Positions 50,633-59,722 of a DNA stretch of 64,000 nucleotides are shown here, piece after piece; within the stretch, counting starts at the first letter, position 1, and each line of letters starts with the position of its first letter. The position numbers were made by a program, and so were the translations under genes. Source of the stretch: a bacterium (GTDB lineage Bacteria > Vulcanimicrobiota > Vulcanimicrobiia > Vulcanimicrobiales > Vulcanimicrobiaceae); assembly GCA_021805775.1 (NCBI GenBank), contig JAJZED010000013.1:1-64000 (forward strand). The letters are read 5' to 3'. The notes under the pieces are model-generated. The model did not search any database. It was not told the origin of the DNA and saw only the letters and a program-made list of their open reading frames with translations.

Positions 50633-52099
50633 ATGCTGCTACAACGAGTCAAGCCGCTCTCGCGCCTATTGGCCGAGGCCGGCGATCAAAAACACGCTCT
50701 CAAGAGAACACTCGGCCCCGGCGCACTGACGGCGATGGGAATCGGTGCTATTATCGGCACCGGTATTTTCGTATTGACCGGCGTCGCCTCGGCGAAATAT
50801 TCCGGACCGGCGCTCACCGTCTCGTTCATCATCGCCGGTATCGTCAGCGCATTTGCCGCGCTCTGTTACTCCGAGGTCGCCAGCCGCGTTCCGATCGCCG
50901 GCAGCGCCTATACCTTCGCCTATGCATCGCTCGGCGAGTTTATCGCCTGGATCATCGGCTGGGATCTCGTTTTAGAGTACGCGCTCGGTGCCGCGACCGT
51001 CAGTATCGGCTGGTCGGGATACTTTACCAATTTTCTTAGCCACTTCGGCATTAACATTCCGGCCGCATGGCAACATAACTACTGGGACACCGGACCGTCG
51101 GGCGAGCCGATTCACGGCATTATGAATTTACCGGCGTTCTTGATTATCTGCCTTATCGGCGTCCTTTTGATTCGCGGTACGCGCGAATCGGCGGTCGTGA
51201 ATTCGATCATCGTGACCATTAAAGTTGCGATCGTGCTCTTCTTTATCGGCGTCGGATTCGCGCATATCAATACCGGTAACTGGGTGCCGTACTTCCCGTT
51301 CGGCTGGGGAGGCACGCTCTTCGGTGCGTTCTTCGTCTTCTTCGCGTATATCGGGTTCGATGCGGTTTCGACCGCCGCCGAAGAGGCGAAGAATCCGCAA
51401 CGCGATATGCCGATCGCTATCGTCGGCAGCCTCGCGATCTGCACGGTGCTCTATATCATCGTTGCGGCGATTTTGACGGGCATGGTGAAATACACGCATC
51501 TCAACGTCCCGCAGCCGGTCGCATTCGCCGTCGAACAGGTCGGCCTGCCGGGCTGGATGAGCCTCGTCATCTCCATCGGCGCGATCGCCGGCCTCACCAC
51601 CGTCCTACTCGTTATGATGTACGGGCAGACGCGCGTCTTCTTCGCGATGTCGCGCGACGGTTTGCTGCCCGCGGTCTTCTCGAAGGTCCACCCCACGTTG
51701 CGAACCCCGGCGACCTCGACGGCGATGTTCACCGTGTTCATCGCGCTCATCGCAGCGTTCACGCCGATCTCGGTCGTCGGCTCGCTGACGAACATGGGAA
51801 CGCTGGCGGCCTTCGTCTTGGTCTCGATCTCGGTTCCGATTCTCCGCAAGCTCTACCCCGAAGCGAAGGGCTTTTCGGTTCCGTTCGGTCCCTATATCGT
51901 GCCGATTACCTCCGCCGTTCTTGCGACGCTGCTCTTGCTGGCACCGTTCGTCGATACGACGGTTCCGCGCATTCTCGGGCTCCCGTTGCCGTGGTTCGGC
52001 TTCGTCGTCTGGCTCATCATTGGGCTGGGAGTCTATTTCCTCTACGGGCGCTCGCACAGCCACGTCGGCATCAACGAGGCGTCGACGCCGAACGCCTAA
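50633..52099 (+). CDS. APC-superfamily amino-acid permease (CAT type)
   Basis: A 488-residue 12-helix permease: MGIGAIIGTGIFVLTGVAS (helix 1), CYSEVASRVPIAGSAYTFAYA (helix 3 loop), YIGFDAVSTAAEEA and LPAVFSKVHPTLRTP. It resembles the permease at 18477-19880. ATG 50633 follows GAGGG. It is the only plus-strand gene inside the minus-strand scavenging locus and ends at a large inverted repeat. Amino acids or dipeptide products released by the peptidase are candidate substrates. Confidence 0.9.
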   Translation: MLLQRVKPLSRLLAEAGDQKHALKRTLGPGALTAMGIGAIIGTGIFVLTGVASAKYSGPALTVSFIIAGIVSAFAALCYSEVASRVPIAGSAYTFAYASLGEFIAWIIGWDLVLEYALGAATVSIGWSGYFTNFLSHFGINIPAAWQHNYWDTGPSGEPIHGIMNLPAFLIICLIGVLLIRGTRESAVVNSIIVTIKVAIVLFFIGVGFAHINTGNWVPYFPFGWGGTLFGAFFVFFAYIGFDAVSTAAEEAKNPQRDMPIAIVGSLAICTVLYIIVAAILTGMVKYTHLNVPQPVAFAVEQVGLPGWMSLVISIGAIAGLTTVLLVMMYGQTRVFFAMSRDGLLPAVFSKVHPTLRTPATSTAMFTVFIALIAAFTPISVVGSLTNMGTLAAFVLVSISVPILRKLYPEAKGFSVPFGPYIVPITSAVLATLLLLAPFVDTTVPRILGLPLPWFGFVVWLIIGLGVYFLYGRSHSHVGINEASTPNA

Positions 52100-52111
52100 C
52101 GAACGCTTTGC

Positions 52112-52152
52112 TTTCGTGCGCGCCGGGTTACACGCTCTCGGCGCGCACGAAA
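52112..52152. other. Perfect 14-bp inverted repeat between convergent genes
   Basis: TTTCGTGCGCGCCG (52112-52125) pairs with CGGCGCGCACGAAA (52139-52152) across a 13-base loop that contains the hydantoinase stop codon. It could end transcription in both directions, though neither side has a T-tract. Confidence 0.6.
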
Positions 52153-54206
52153 ATCAGCGTCACCCGTTCGTCGCGGTCGCATCCGCGAAGTTCCTCGTCC
52201 AACATTGCGACGATGCGTTCCGAATCGGCAAAGCCGCGAAACTCCGAGATTCGTCCGCGACGTAGGAGGTAGAGATCGGGCAAACGCCGCCCGACATCGC
52301 CGAAGCGCGCCAGCATCTCAATTCCTTCGTTCGCGTACCGCTCGACCTCGACGACGCGAGCGCGCACCAGACGAGCGAACGGCGTCGCGAGCCGCACGAC
52401 GCCGCCGGCATCGATGACGCGAAGATTTTCTCCGTGTCGGAAACCGAAAAGCTCCGCCCCGAGATCGACCGTATCGAGCGCATCGGTCGAAACTCCGAGG
52501 CTCGTCGCAGCGATCCGCGCACGCTCTGTATCGCCGACGCGAGCGCGCGCTGCGACCGCGCCGCCGACCGCGCCGCCCGCCGTTGCAAGAACGCGATTGC
52601 GAATCGGGTCGATCGCAATATCGACCTCGATACTCGCCGGGTCGGCTCCACTTGCCACGGCCCGATCGCTCACCTCGCGGCGCAGGCGCGCGAGCTGTTC
52701 GACGCTGGGATCGACGATCTGTCGTTCGATGCTATCGCGCACCAACGCGAGCGCTACGCCGACCGGCGAGATCACTTCGTGATCGCGCGCGATCCGAAAG
52801 CGAAGATTCATCGAGCGCGCGAGAAACGGAACGATCGCGCGCGCCGCGCCTCCTCCGCCGACTAGTTCGAGAAGATGCGGATCGAGGCCGTACTCGGCAA
52901 CGAGCGCGCGCACCGTTGGGGCCACGCATTCGGTCGCGCGCTCGAGGATAGCGCGCGCGAGTCGCTCGGGCTGCATGCCGTGCGCGGCGGCCGCAAGGCC
53001 GAACGCCGCGTGCAAAGCGGCATCGTTCCCGCGTCCGAAGGCGCTTTCGGGAATCTCGCCGAGATAGTTCGCCGCACAGCTCGGCGTCAGTGCGATATCG
53101 TTCCCGTTCGGCGTGCGTAGCGCGAGAAACTCATCCTCGGCAACGCGTGCGTCGCGCAGATCGTCGAGGCTGCAGAATGCCGCGTATCGATAGCCGGCGA
53201 TATGCGCGCTGCGCGGGCCGACGGACTCGACGCCGGCTGCATTCATCCGCACCAAACTACCGCCGGCGATGCCGAGCGTTCGCACGTCGAGCGTTTGCAG
53301 CAAAAGGCGATGCGTACCGATGCGCCCCGGGCGCATCTGCGCGCGCCCGTTTCGAATGACCGAACAGTCGGAGCTGGTCCCGCCAACCTCGATGAATATC
53401 GCGTCGGTGACGTTTTCGTGAAGGAGCGCTCCGGCAATGCCCGCCGCCGGCCCCGATAGTAGCGTCGCGAGCGGGCGCCGTTCGATCTCTTCGATCGCCA
53501 TCACGCCGCCGTCGCTGCGCATCACCATCAACGGGGCGCGAATTCCGGCTGTCGTCACCGCCTCCGCCGTGCTGCGCGCCGCTCGCAGCATCCGCGGCAG
53601 TAACGCGGCGTTATAGGCCGCCGTGCGCGTGCGCGCGCGCAAACCGTAGAGCGAGCTGGCATCGCTTCCGGTGGTCGCGGGAAGTGCGAATTCGCGGGCG
53701 ATCTCGGCTGCGCGCCTCTCCCCGCCGCGACGATCGACGCCGAAGGCGCGCGTAACGGCAAGCGCCTCGATTCCGCATTCGCGTTGCAGAAACTCGATGC
53801 GATCCCGCTGCGCTCTCTCGTCGCGAGCGTCGGCAAAGGCCGTTGCGGGCGCAAACGCACGATCCCCCGCCGTAAGCGACGCGAGATACATCTGCATGCG
53901 GGCGAGCGCGCCGGCGCCGTCGAGCAAGCCGAGAATGCCGACCTGCGCGAGATCGCCTTCTAGTAACGCGTTCGTCGCCTGCGTCGTCGAGTGCGCGACG
54001 AATGCGATGCGCGCCGGGTCGATCCCGGTTGCAAGCAGACGTTCGATGCTTTCGCGAATGCCGCTCGCGACGCCGTCGGCGGCGTTATGGGTCGTCGGAA
54101 CCTTGACGCGCGCGACGACCGCGCGTTCGCTGGGATCGAGCGCTACGGCATCGGTAAACGTACCGCCGACGTCGATGCCGACGCGGAGCGGCGTTAGCGT
54201 ACCGAT
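52128..54206 (-). CDS. Hydantoinase/5-oxoprolinase A-type enzyme, non-canonical start
   Basis: About 692 residues if read from 54206. The first family motif RVGIDVGGTFTDAVALDPSE lies at about 7-26, then AHSTTQATNALLEG, SDGGVMAIEEI, LLSGPAAGI, IFIEVGGTSSDCSV and VGGGGAARAIVPFLARS. These are ATP-dependent N-methylhydantoinase/oxoprolinase A subunits that open cyclic amides such as 5-oxoproline. No ATG, GTG or TTG exists in frame between the previous stop and residue 94. Candidate starts are ATC at 54206 or CTC at 54188. It overlaps the M20 stop. No B subunit is seen. Confidence 0.8.
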   Translation of the reverse strand: MGTLTPLRVGIDVGGTFTDAVALDPSERAVVARVKVPTTHNAADGVASGIRESIERLLATGIDPARIAFVAHSTTQATNALLEGDLAQVGILGLLDGAGALARMQMYLASLTAGDRAFAPATAFADARDERAQRDRIEFLQRECGIEALAVTRAFGVDRRGGERRAAEIAREFALPATTGSDASSLYGLRARTRTAAYNAALLPRMLRAARSTAEAVTTAGIRAPLMVMRSDGGVMAIEEIERRPLATLLSGPAAGIAGALLHENVTDAIFIEVGGTSSDCSVIRNGRAQMRPGRIGTHRLLLQTLDVRTLGIAGGSLVRMNAAGVESVGPRSAHIAGYRYAAFCSLDDLRDARVAEDEFLALRTPNGNDIALTPSCAANYLGEIPESAFGRGNDAALHAAFGLAAAAHGMQPERLARAILERATECVAPTVRALVAEYGLDPHLLELVGGGGAARAIVPFLARSMNLRFRIARDHEVISPVGVALALVRDSIERQIVDPSVEQLARLRREVSDRAVASGADPASIEVDIAIDPIRNRVLATAGGAVGGAVAARARVGDTERARIAATSLGVSTDALDTVDLGAELFGFRHGENLRVIDAGGVVRLATPFARLVRARVVEVERYANEGIEMLARFGDVGRRLPDLYLLRRGRISEFRGFADSERIVAMLDEELRGCDRDERVTLIFVRAESV

Positions 54207-55597
54207 CGTGCTCGCATCGGCAAGCTCTCGGCGAGTTCGTCGTAGAGCATCACCATCGTTTCGATGCCGCCGAAGAATTGCTTGAGCGAGAATTTTTCGT
54301 TCGGCGCGTGAATGCGATCGTCGGGAAGTCCGACGCCGATCATTACTTGCGGTAAACCGTAGATTCGGTCGAAACTACCTACCGGCATGATCGAGCCGCC
54401 GGTGCCGATAAAGACCGGCTCTTTCCCGAAGCCGCGCTGCATCGCTTTGGAGGCAGCGGCGACCGCCGGGTGGTCGCGACCGATCAGCACCGCGCGCGCC
54501 GTTCCTTCATCTTCCACATGGACGCGCACGCCTGCCGGCGCGCGTCCGAGCAAGTGTCGCTTGACGGCATCGCGTACGGCGAGTGGATCTTGCGCGCCGA
54601 CGAGACGCGCCGAAAGTTTTGCGCAAGCAAACGATGGTATCACGGTTTTATGCCCCGGCCCTTGGTAGCCGCCCCAAATGCCGTTGCACTCCAGCGTCGG
54701 GCGATACCACATGCGTGCGAGCGGATGGACGCCGCGCTCGCCCCACAATTGCGGAACCCCGAGTTCGGCCGCCGACGCGTTCTCATCGTAAACAAGCGCG
54801 CGTATTTGAATCTCCATCGTTTCATCGATCGTCGGGGCGCCGTCGTAGAATCCCGGCACGAGCACCCGCGCATGCTCGTCTTTGAGCGATGCAATCAACA
54901 TCGACAACGCCTCGATCGGATTACGTACGAGCCCGCCGAAATACCCCGAGTGTAGATCTTCGCTCGGTCCGGTCACCCGCACGTCCCAATGAACGAGACC
55001 GCGCACCGAAGTCGTCAGGGCCGGGGTATCCGCATCGTAGACGGCGGTATCGGAGATAATCGCGAGATCTGCTTGAAAGAGCTCGTGATAACGCGCGAGT
55101 GCTCGTTCGAAGTTCGGCGAGCCCACCTCTTCCTCGCCCTCGACGAGCACGATGACGTTGAGCGGCAGGTCCCCACGCACTTGAAGGTGCGCTTCGAGCG
55201 CGGCGAGATGCATGAGCACCTGTCCTTTATCATCGACCGCACCGCGCCCGTAGATATTTCCCTCGCGAACGGTGCCCTCGAACGGAGGCGAGAGCCAGAG
55301 TTCGAACGGTTCGGCGGGCTGAACGTCGTAGTGGCCGTAAATGAGCACGGTGGGTTTCGCGGGATCGTGCCCGTAGCGCCCGTACGCGAACGGCGCTCCA
55401 TCGGTCTTCAATAATTCCGCCTGAAAGCCGATCCCGCGCATACGCTCCACAAGGAGCGTCGCGCAGCGCTCCATATCGCTGCGATACTGAGGGTTTGCTG
55501 AGACCGACGGGATCGCGATCAGCGCTTTTAACTCGTCAAGGTAACGTTCGTGCGATCTCCGTACGTATGCGAGCACGTCCTCATCTCGATCGATCAT
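54194..55597 (-). CDS. M20-family metallopeptidase (dipeptidase)
   Basis: A 467-residue zinc peptidase: GHYDVQP, GRGAVDDKGQVL and EGEEEVGSP hold the zinc ligands and catalytic Glu; VTGPSEDLHSGYFGG is in the lid domain; GGSIMPVG follows. It matches the M20 dipeptidase/CNDP-like subgroup and lacks a signal peptide. It would split peptides delivered by the adjacent transporter. It is 7 bases after the transporter-PDZ gene and its end overlaps the hydantoinase reading frame. Confidence 0.92.
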   Translation of the reverse strand: MIDRDEDVLAYVRRSHERYLDELKALIAIPSVSANPQYRSDMERCATLLVERMRGIGFQAELLKTDGAPFAYGRYGHDPAKPTVLIYGHYDVQPAEPFELWLSPPFEGTVREGNIYGRGAVDDKGQVLMHLAALEAHLQVRGDLPLNVIVLVEGEEEVGSPNFERALARYHELFQADLAIISDTAVYDADTPALTTSVRGLVHWDVRVTGPSEDLHSGYFGGLVRNPIEALSMLIASLKDEHARVLVPGFYDGAPTIDETMEIQIRALVYDENASAAELGVPQLWGERGVHPLARMWYRPTLECNGIWGGYQGPGHKTVIPSFACAKLSARLVGAQDPLAVRDAVKRHLLGRAPAGVRVHVEDEGTARAVLIGRDHPAVAAASKAMQRGFGKEPVFIGTGGSIMPVGSFDRIYGLPQVMIGVGLPDDRIHAPNEKFSLKQFFGGIETMVMLYDELAESLPMRARSVR

Positions 55598-55604
55598 CTG
55601 CGGG

Positions 55605-57626
55605 TTATTCGCGCAACCGCGCTTCTACCTCTTTTGGAAAAATAGGCCGGGTAAGCCGAATCTGCTGCGTGAGCTTCCCGACGCGGACTTGGAACGAGTG
55701 CGCCTTACCGTCGTACGAACGCGCCTCGGACTGAAAGGTGCCGTAATCCCACCACCAGCGGCCGTCGATCTTATCGACGATCTCGCCGCTACGCATTCCC
55801 GCCGCCCACGCCGGGCCACCAGCGCGCACGTAGACGCGCATATAACCATCGACGGTTTTAAAAAGTGCGAAATAATAGGTCGGCAGCAAATTTTGCGGTA
55901 ACGAGAGCCCGTGCACGAATAACACATGCGCGCGAACGGGGTGACGCGCGCGCCACGCGAGAAGGCGACGCGCGCCTTGGAGCGCCAAACGTTGCACGAG
56001 CGCTCCATCGAGACGACGGCGAACGGCGCTATCGTGCCACTCGCGCACGATCCAGCCGCCGCAATCTTCGAGGCGCAAGCCGATATCGAGATTGGTTCCC
56101 TCCAACAACGTAAATCGTCGCTGCCGAACGTACACGTATGCCGCGTACGGCTTTGCCGCGCAGTCGCGGAGATCGGGAGTTGCGTGTCGGCGCGCTACGT
56201 GAAAACCGCCCCCTGCGAGTTGCGCGGCGACGGTCGCCGCGGCGATGCGGCCGAACGGCGTTCCATCGTCGTCGACGACGATATGCTTTGCCGCCGTTCT
56301 CGGCGCGAGGAGCCCGGGCGGGAACGGCGCGTTTGAAAGCGGCGCCGCGCCGGCAACGTGCATATTCACTGCAAGCAGCGCGGCGAGCACCGCTACTGCA
56401 TATTGATAGGGCAGCGTCGCGAGCATCATCCGTTCGGTGCGATCGCCGGTCTGATTGGCGACCCATACGTTCGCCGTATTCGTAGGATCGCAGACGTTCT
56501 GCACCGCCACGAGCGCCATCACGCCGGCGACGAGCAGCACCGGCGAAATGGCATGGGCGCCGATCAGCGCTGCAAAAAACGCGATGCCGACGCCGAAGGG
56601 ATTGAGCGGGCCGCGATAGAGGACGAGCGGGCTCAGCAATCCGAAGACGAGAACGAACGCCGTGGGGTGCGCGATCCAATTACCTGCGACGGGAGCGAGC
56701 GCGGCCTGCATTGCCGGCTCTTTCACGGCGACGAGCAGCATGCCGATTCCCATGAACAGTACGATAGCCGGAGCGACATCTTCGATACCGCGAATCGCAG
56801 CGCCGACGATGGTCTGCACGATAGCGCGCGGGCGAACGATCGCCGCGCCGAGCACCGCCGCAACCGAGAACGCCGATATCGCATCGAAATGGAAGAAAAA
56901 ATAGAGCGGCATCGGTAAGAGCGGCACCAGCATCGCGACCGCCGGAATTTTTGTCGCGCCGTTCCCTTCGACGTCGAGCACCGTCGCATCGCTATCCGTG
57001 CGCGGCTCGCGCCAGGTCGCGTAGTTGCGCTCGCGGGAGAACCCGACAATCGCAAAGGCGACGAGCGCGACGGCATCGACGGCGGCGAGCGCAAGAGCAA
57101 AGGGCAACAAGCGCGCTTCGGTGACCCCGAAAAACGTCGTGTAAAACGTCCAGTTCGCAATATTAAACGTAAAGCCGAGCGCGAACGCCATGAGAAACAA
57201 CGGCCCGGTGAGGCGCCGCGGCACGCCGACGGCGAGCATCGTCGGAAGCACGATCGAGCCTACCATAACGATCGCGCCGAGCCCGGAGAGCGAGATGAAA
57301 AGCACTGCGGTGATCGCACAGAGCACGAGCGCGAAGAGCAGCGGATTCTCTCCGCCGTACTCGGCGGCGAGGTTGACGATGCTGCGCGCGATACCGGTGT
57401 CGATGGTGACGCGGCCGAGGAGAGCGCCGAATATCACGGCGGCATACGCAGGTGCGAGAACCGTTACTCCGCCGGAAAAAACGGCTCCTAGGTGTGCCGC
57501 GGGAACGCCTGCCGCAACGCAGAGCGCCAATGCCATCAATGGAATCGCCAACAGCGCAGGAAGAAGTCGCCGCACCATCAGTGCGGCGCAGATCGCGAAA
57601 ATCGCGAGCATTAGGAGCGCGCTCAC
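55605..57626 (-). CDS. Ion-transporter-superfamily permease fused to a soluble PDZ-like domain
   Basis: A 673-residue fusion. The first 430 residues form about 12 helices with FSGGVTVLAPAYAAVIFGALL, LSGLGAIVMVGSIVLPTMLA, LVLYRGPLNPFGVG and QNVCDPTNTANVW, features of GntP/C4-dicarboxylate-type permeases. After about 430 comes a 240-residue soluble part with HIVVDDDGTPFG and a PDZ-like end GGPAWAAGMRSGEIVDKIDG. The fusion is unusual. GTG start overlaps the GH20 stop by 4 bases. Substrate unknown. Confidence 0.75.
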   Translation of the reverse strand: MSALLMLAIFAICAALMVRRLLPALLAIPLMALALCVAAGVPAAHLGAVFSGGVTVLAPAYAAVIFGALLGRVTIDTGIARSIVNLAAEYGGENPLLFALVLCAITAVLFISLSGLGAIVMVGSIVLPTMLAVGVPRRLTGPLFLMAFALGFTFNIANWTFYTTFFGVTEARLLPFALALAAVDAVALVAFAIVGFSRERNYATWREPRTDSDATVLDVEGNGATKIPAVAMLVPLLPMPLYFFFHFDAISAFSVAAVLGAAIVRPRAIVQTIVGAAIRGIEDVAPAIVLFMGIGMLLVAVKEPAMQAALAPVAGNWIAHPTAFVLVFGLLSPLVLYRGPLNPFGVGIAFFAALIGAHAISPVLLVAGVMALVAVQNVCDPTNTANVWVANQTGDRTERMMLATLPYQYAVAVLAALLAVNMHVAGAAPLSNAPFPPGLLAPRTAAKHIVVDDDGTPFGRIAAATVAAQLAGGGFHVARRHATPDLRDCAAKPYAAYVYVRQRRFTLLEGTNLDIGLRLEDCGGWIVREWHDSAVRRRLDGALVQRLALQGARRLLAWRARHPVRAHVLFVHGLSLPQNLLPTYYFALFKTVDGYMRVYVRAGGPAWAAGMRSGEIVDKIDGRWWWDYGTFQSEARSYDGKAHSFQVRVGKLTQQIRLTRPIFPKEVEARLRE

Positions 57627-59599
57627 GGAATATGGAGGACTGTATCGAGCGGCGGCAAGGTTCCCTTCGCGATAAAGTCGTTATAGGTCGCCCGTTGCAT
57701 GAGGTCGGCGCGACGGATCGCCCGCTGCGCCGCCATGTGATAGCGCTCGAGATTCGATGCAAGGTGCCCGGGACGACTCTCGTTTTTCCAGGCACGTGCG
57801 TAGAGCGGGGCGAGCCCTTCGTACCAGTCGCGCAATTCCCAGAACCAGTACTTACACCACAGGAGATCCCGGAAGGACGGGCCGTTTTTTTCGCCGATGT
57901 GCGCCCGCGCGTCGCGATAGTAATACCGAACTTCGTATGCTATTTGATAGGCTCGTGCGAGGACGTCGATCCGCCGCGCCGCAACGAATTCCGCGAATGC
58001 GGCGCCGCGATGCGCCGGAGGAGTATGCGTCAGCAGGTGCTTTTCGACGCGCTCGGCTTCCAGCCGAACCGCAGAGAGATCGACGTCCTTCATGGCGGCT
58101 TGATTCTCCGGACGGAACGGGTCGCTCCAAAAGAGCCGATCGGTCCATTCGTGCGGCGATGCGTCCAAGCGATGCACCGCATCGGCCAGGTCGGCGATAT
58201 CGCGCGAATAGCGAGGATCGTCGCTTCCGAAGAACGCATGCGGAAACGCACGAGCGAAGACGCGGGGCGACAGGTCGCGGGCATCCCACGCATCGGCGGC
58301 GGCATAGAGCACCGGATACCAGGTGGTCGCGTAGAGCGTCTCGCCGTCGTCGTGCCACACGGTTTGGAATAGGCCGAGCACGTGGGCCGCTTTCCCTTCG
58401 TCGATAAAGCGCCGCTCGTTCGGGATCGCGGTGTCGAGATCCGGGAAAATTTCGCTCCAATTATTCGCTCCCGGTGCGACCATTTGCTGAAATCCGTCTT
58501 TCGCGACGAGATCGATGTACTTGGTAAACGAACGGTCGTTGCCGTAGTGCCAGTTAATCAGGACGACGTTACGCGGCAGCAGCGGCGCGATTGCAGGATC
58601 GGCTTCTACTCCATCGTCCCACAACATCGTGCGCGCACCCGACGGAGCGATCGTCGCTGCAAGTGCGTCGATATGGTCGGCATAGACGCGTGCCTTACCG
58701 AGTTTTTTAACCATCGCGGCGCTCTGCCCGTCGCCGAGCATCGCCGTTTCGTCCGAGCCGATATGGAAAAACGGCGGGTGGGGAACGACCGCGAGTTCTT
58801 GACGGACGAGGCGTTCGGCGTAAGCGAGCCCGGCCGGGTTTGCCGGCGATAACAAAAAGCCGTGCGGCAATTCGGCCATCGCCGCATAACGTTCGTATTT
58901 CAACGTGTTATGCATGTGGGCGAAGGTCTGCTGCTCCGGAATAAACGCAACGTGAAAACGTGCCGCATACCGCGCGAGTTCGCCTAGTTGCTTGGGGGTA
59001 ATCCCATCGAGCGGTGCCGGTAACGGGTCGGTTGGGCTGACGAACGTGTTTTCCATGTACGGCGAGTAGCCGTTCATCTTAAAGGCGGCAATCGTTCGGA
59101 TCCGTCGGCGAAAATACCGCATCGTGGGCAACGGTCCGCGCGATACGTCGTCGGAAAGAATCCGCCATTGCAATGCGGGAGCATCAACGACGCGCACGCA
59201 CGGCACCACCGCGCGTTTGTCCCGGACGCTCGTTAATTGAGCGAGCGTCGTCATCGCGTAGAAAGCACCGGCGGCATCCCCGGCGACGATATGCGCGCGG
59301 CCGTCGCCGACGGTGAGCCTGTAGGCCTGCGCGGGCAACGGCGCATGGCTAAACCGTATCGCGGGTCGCTTCGAGAGCTGCAGCGGCCCGAGCCCGAGGT
59401 GCGCGCGCCGACGGTTCAGGATCTCGAGCCCACCGCGGTCGGCGGATGCCGAGATACTCTCCGGGGCCCGGTCGGAGCGGCATCGTATCGCGACGATACT
59501 GCGCGGTCGAGGTAAGAGAAACGGCGACGGCGGCGTTTGGCCAAGGGCGTTGCCCGTGGCAACGAGCGCGAGCGCGAGGGTACCGATTGCGCGGAGCAT
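57623..59599 (-). CDS. Secreted GH20 beta-N-acetylhexosaminidase
   Basis: A 658-residue enzyme with signal peptide (MLRAIGTLALALVATGNALG), an N-terminal GH20b-like domain and a TIM barrel with DVSRGPLPTMRYFRRRI, the catalytic pair IGSDETAM and VLINWHYG. It removes terminal GlcNAc or GalNAc from chitin, glycoproteins or peptidoglycan fragments in the periplasm or outside. ATG 59599 gives the clean signal; the longer open frame back to 60163 overlaps the divergent FecR gene. First gene of the scavenging operon. Confidence 0.92.
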   Translation of the reverse strand: MLRAIGTLALALVATGNALGQTPPSPFLLPRPRSIVAIRCRSDRAPESISASADRGGLEILNRRRAHLGLGPLQLSKRPAIRFSHAPLPAQAYRLTVGDGRAHIVAGDAAGAFYAMTTLAQLTSVRDKRAVVPCVRVVDAPALQWRILSDDVSRGPLPTMRYFRRRIRTIAAFKMNGYSPYMENTFVSPTDPLPAPLDGITPKQLGELARYAARFHVAFIPEQQTFAHMHNTLKYERYAAMAELPHGFLLSPANPAGLAYAERLVRQELAVVPHPPFFHIGSDETAMLGDGQSAAMVKKLGKARVYADHIDALAATIAPSGARTMLWDDGVEADPAIAPLLPRNVVLINWHYGNDRSFTKYIDLVAKDGFQQMVAPGANNWSEIFPDLDTAIPNERRFIDEGKAAHVLGLFQTVWHDDGETLYATTWYPVLYAAADAWDARDLSPRVFARAFPHAFFGSDDPRYSRDIADLADAVHRLDASPHEWTDRLFWSDPFRPENQAAMKDVDLSAVRLEAERVEKHLLTHTPPAHRGAAFAEFVAARRIDVLARAYQIAYEVRYYYRDARAHIGEKNGPSFRDLLWCKYWFWELRDWYEGLAPLYARAWKNESRPGHLASNLERYHMAAQRAIRRADLMQRATYNDFIAKGTLPPLDTVLHIP

Positions 59600-59722
59600 G
59601 CCCCGGCGGTTATCGGCAACGGGGGGCTTTCCTTTCAAAAACAAGCAGGCGAGCAGGTGCCTCCCGGTGCGAAAGCGGAAGGTTCGCCTACTAATAAATC
59701 TTGCGTTCGGAGGATCTCGCCC
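59600..59722 (+). promoter_or_regulatory. Divergent intergenic region with a structured FecR leader
   Basis: This 123-base gap separates the GH20 and FecR start codons and must hold promoters for both. AGGCGA (59647-59652) pairs with TCGCCT (59684-59689), enclosing a smaller stem-loop with a GCGAAAGC tetraloop-like core. CGGAGGATC before the GTG is the ribosome site. I cannot match it to a known riboswitch class. Confidence 0.45.

Noticed and set aside
59640-59700. Cyclic-di-GMP-I riboswitch
   Set aside because: The segment has a GAAA-type loop but lacks the conserved GGGACGCAAAGCC-like core of that class.
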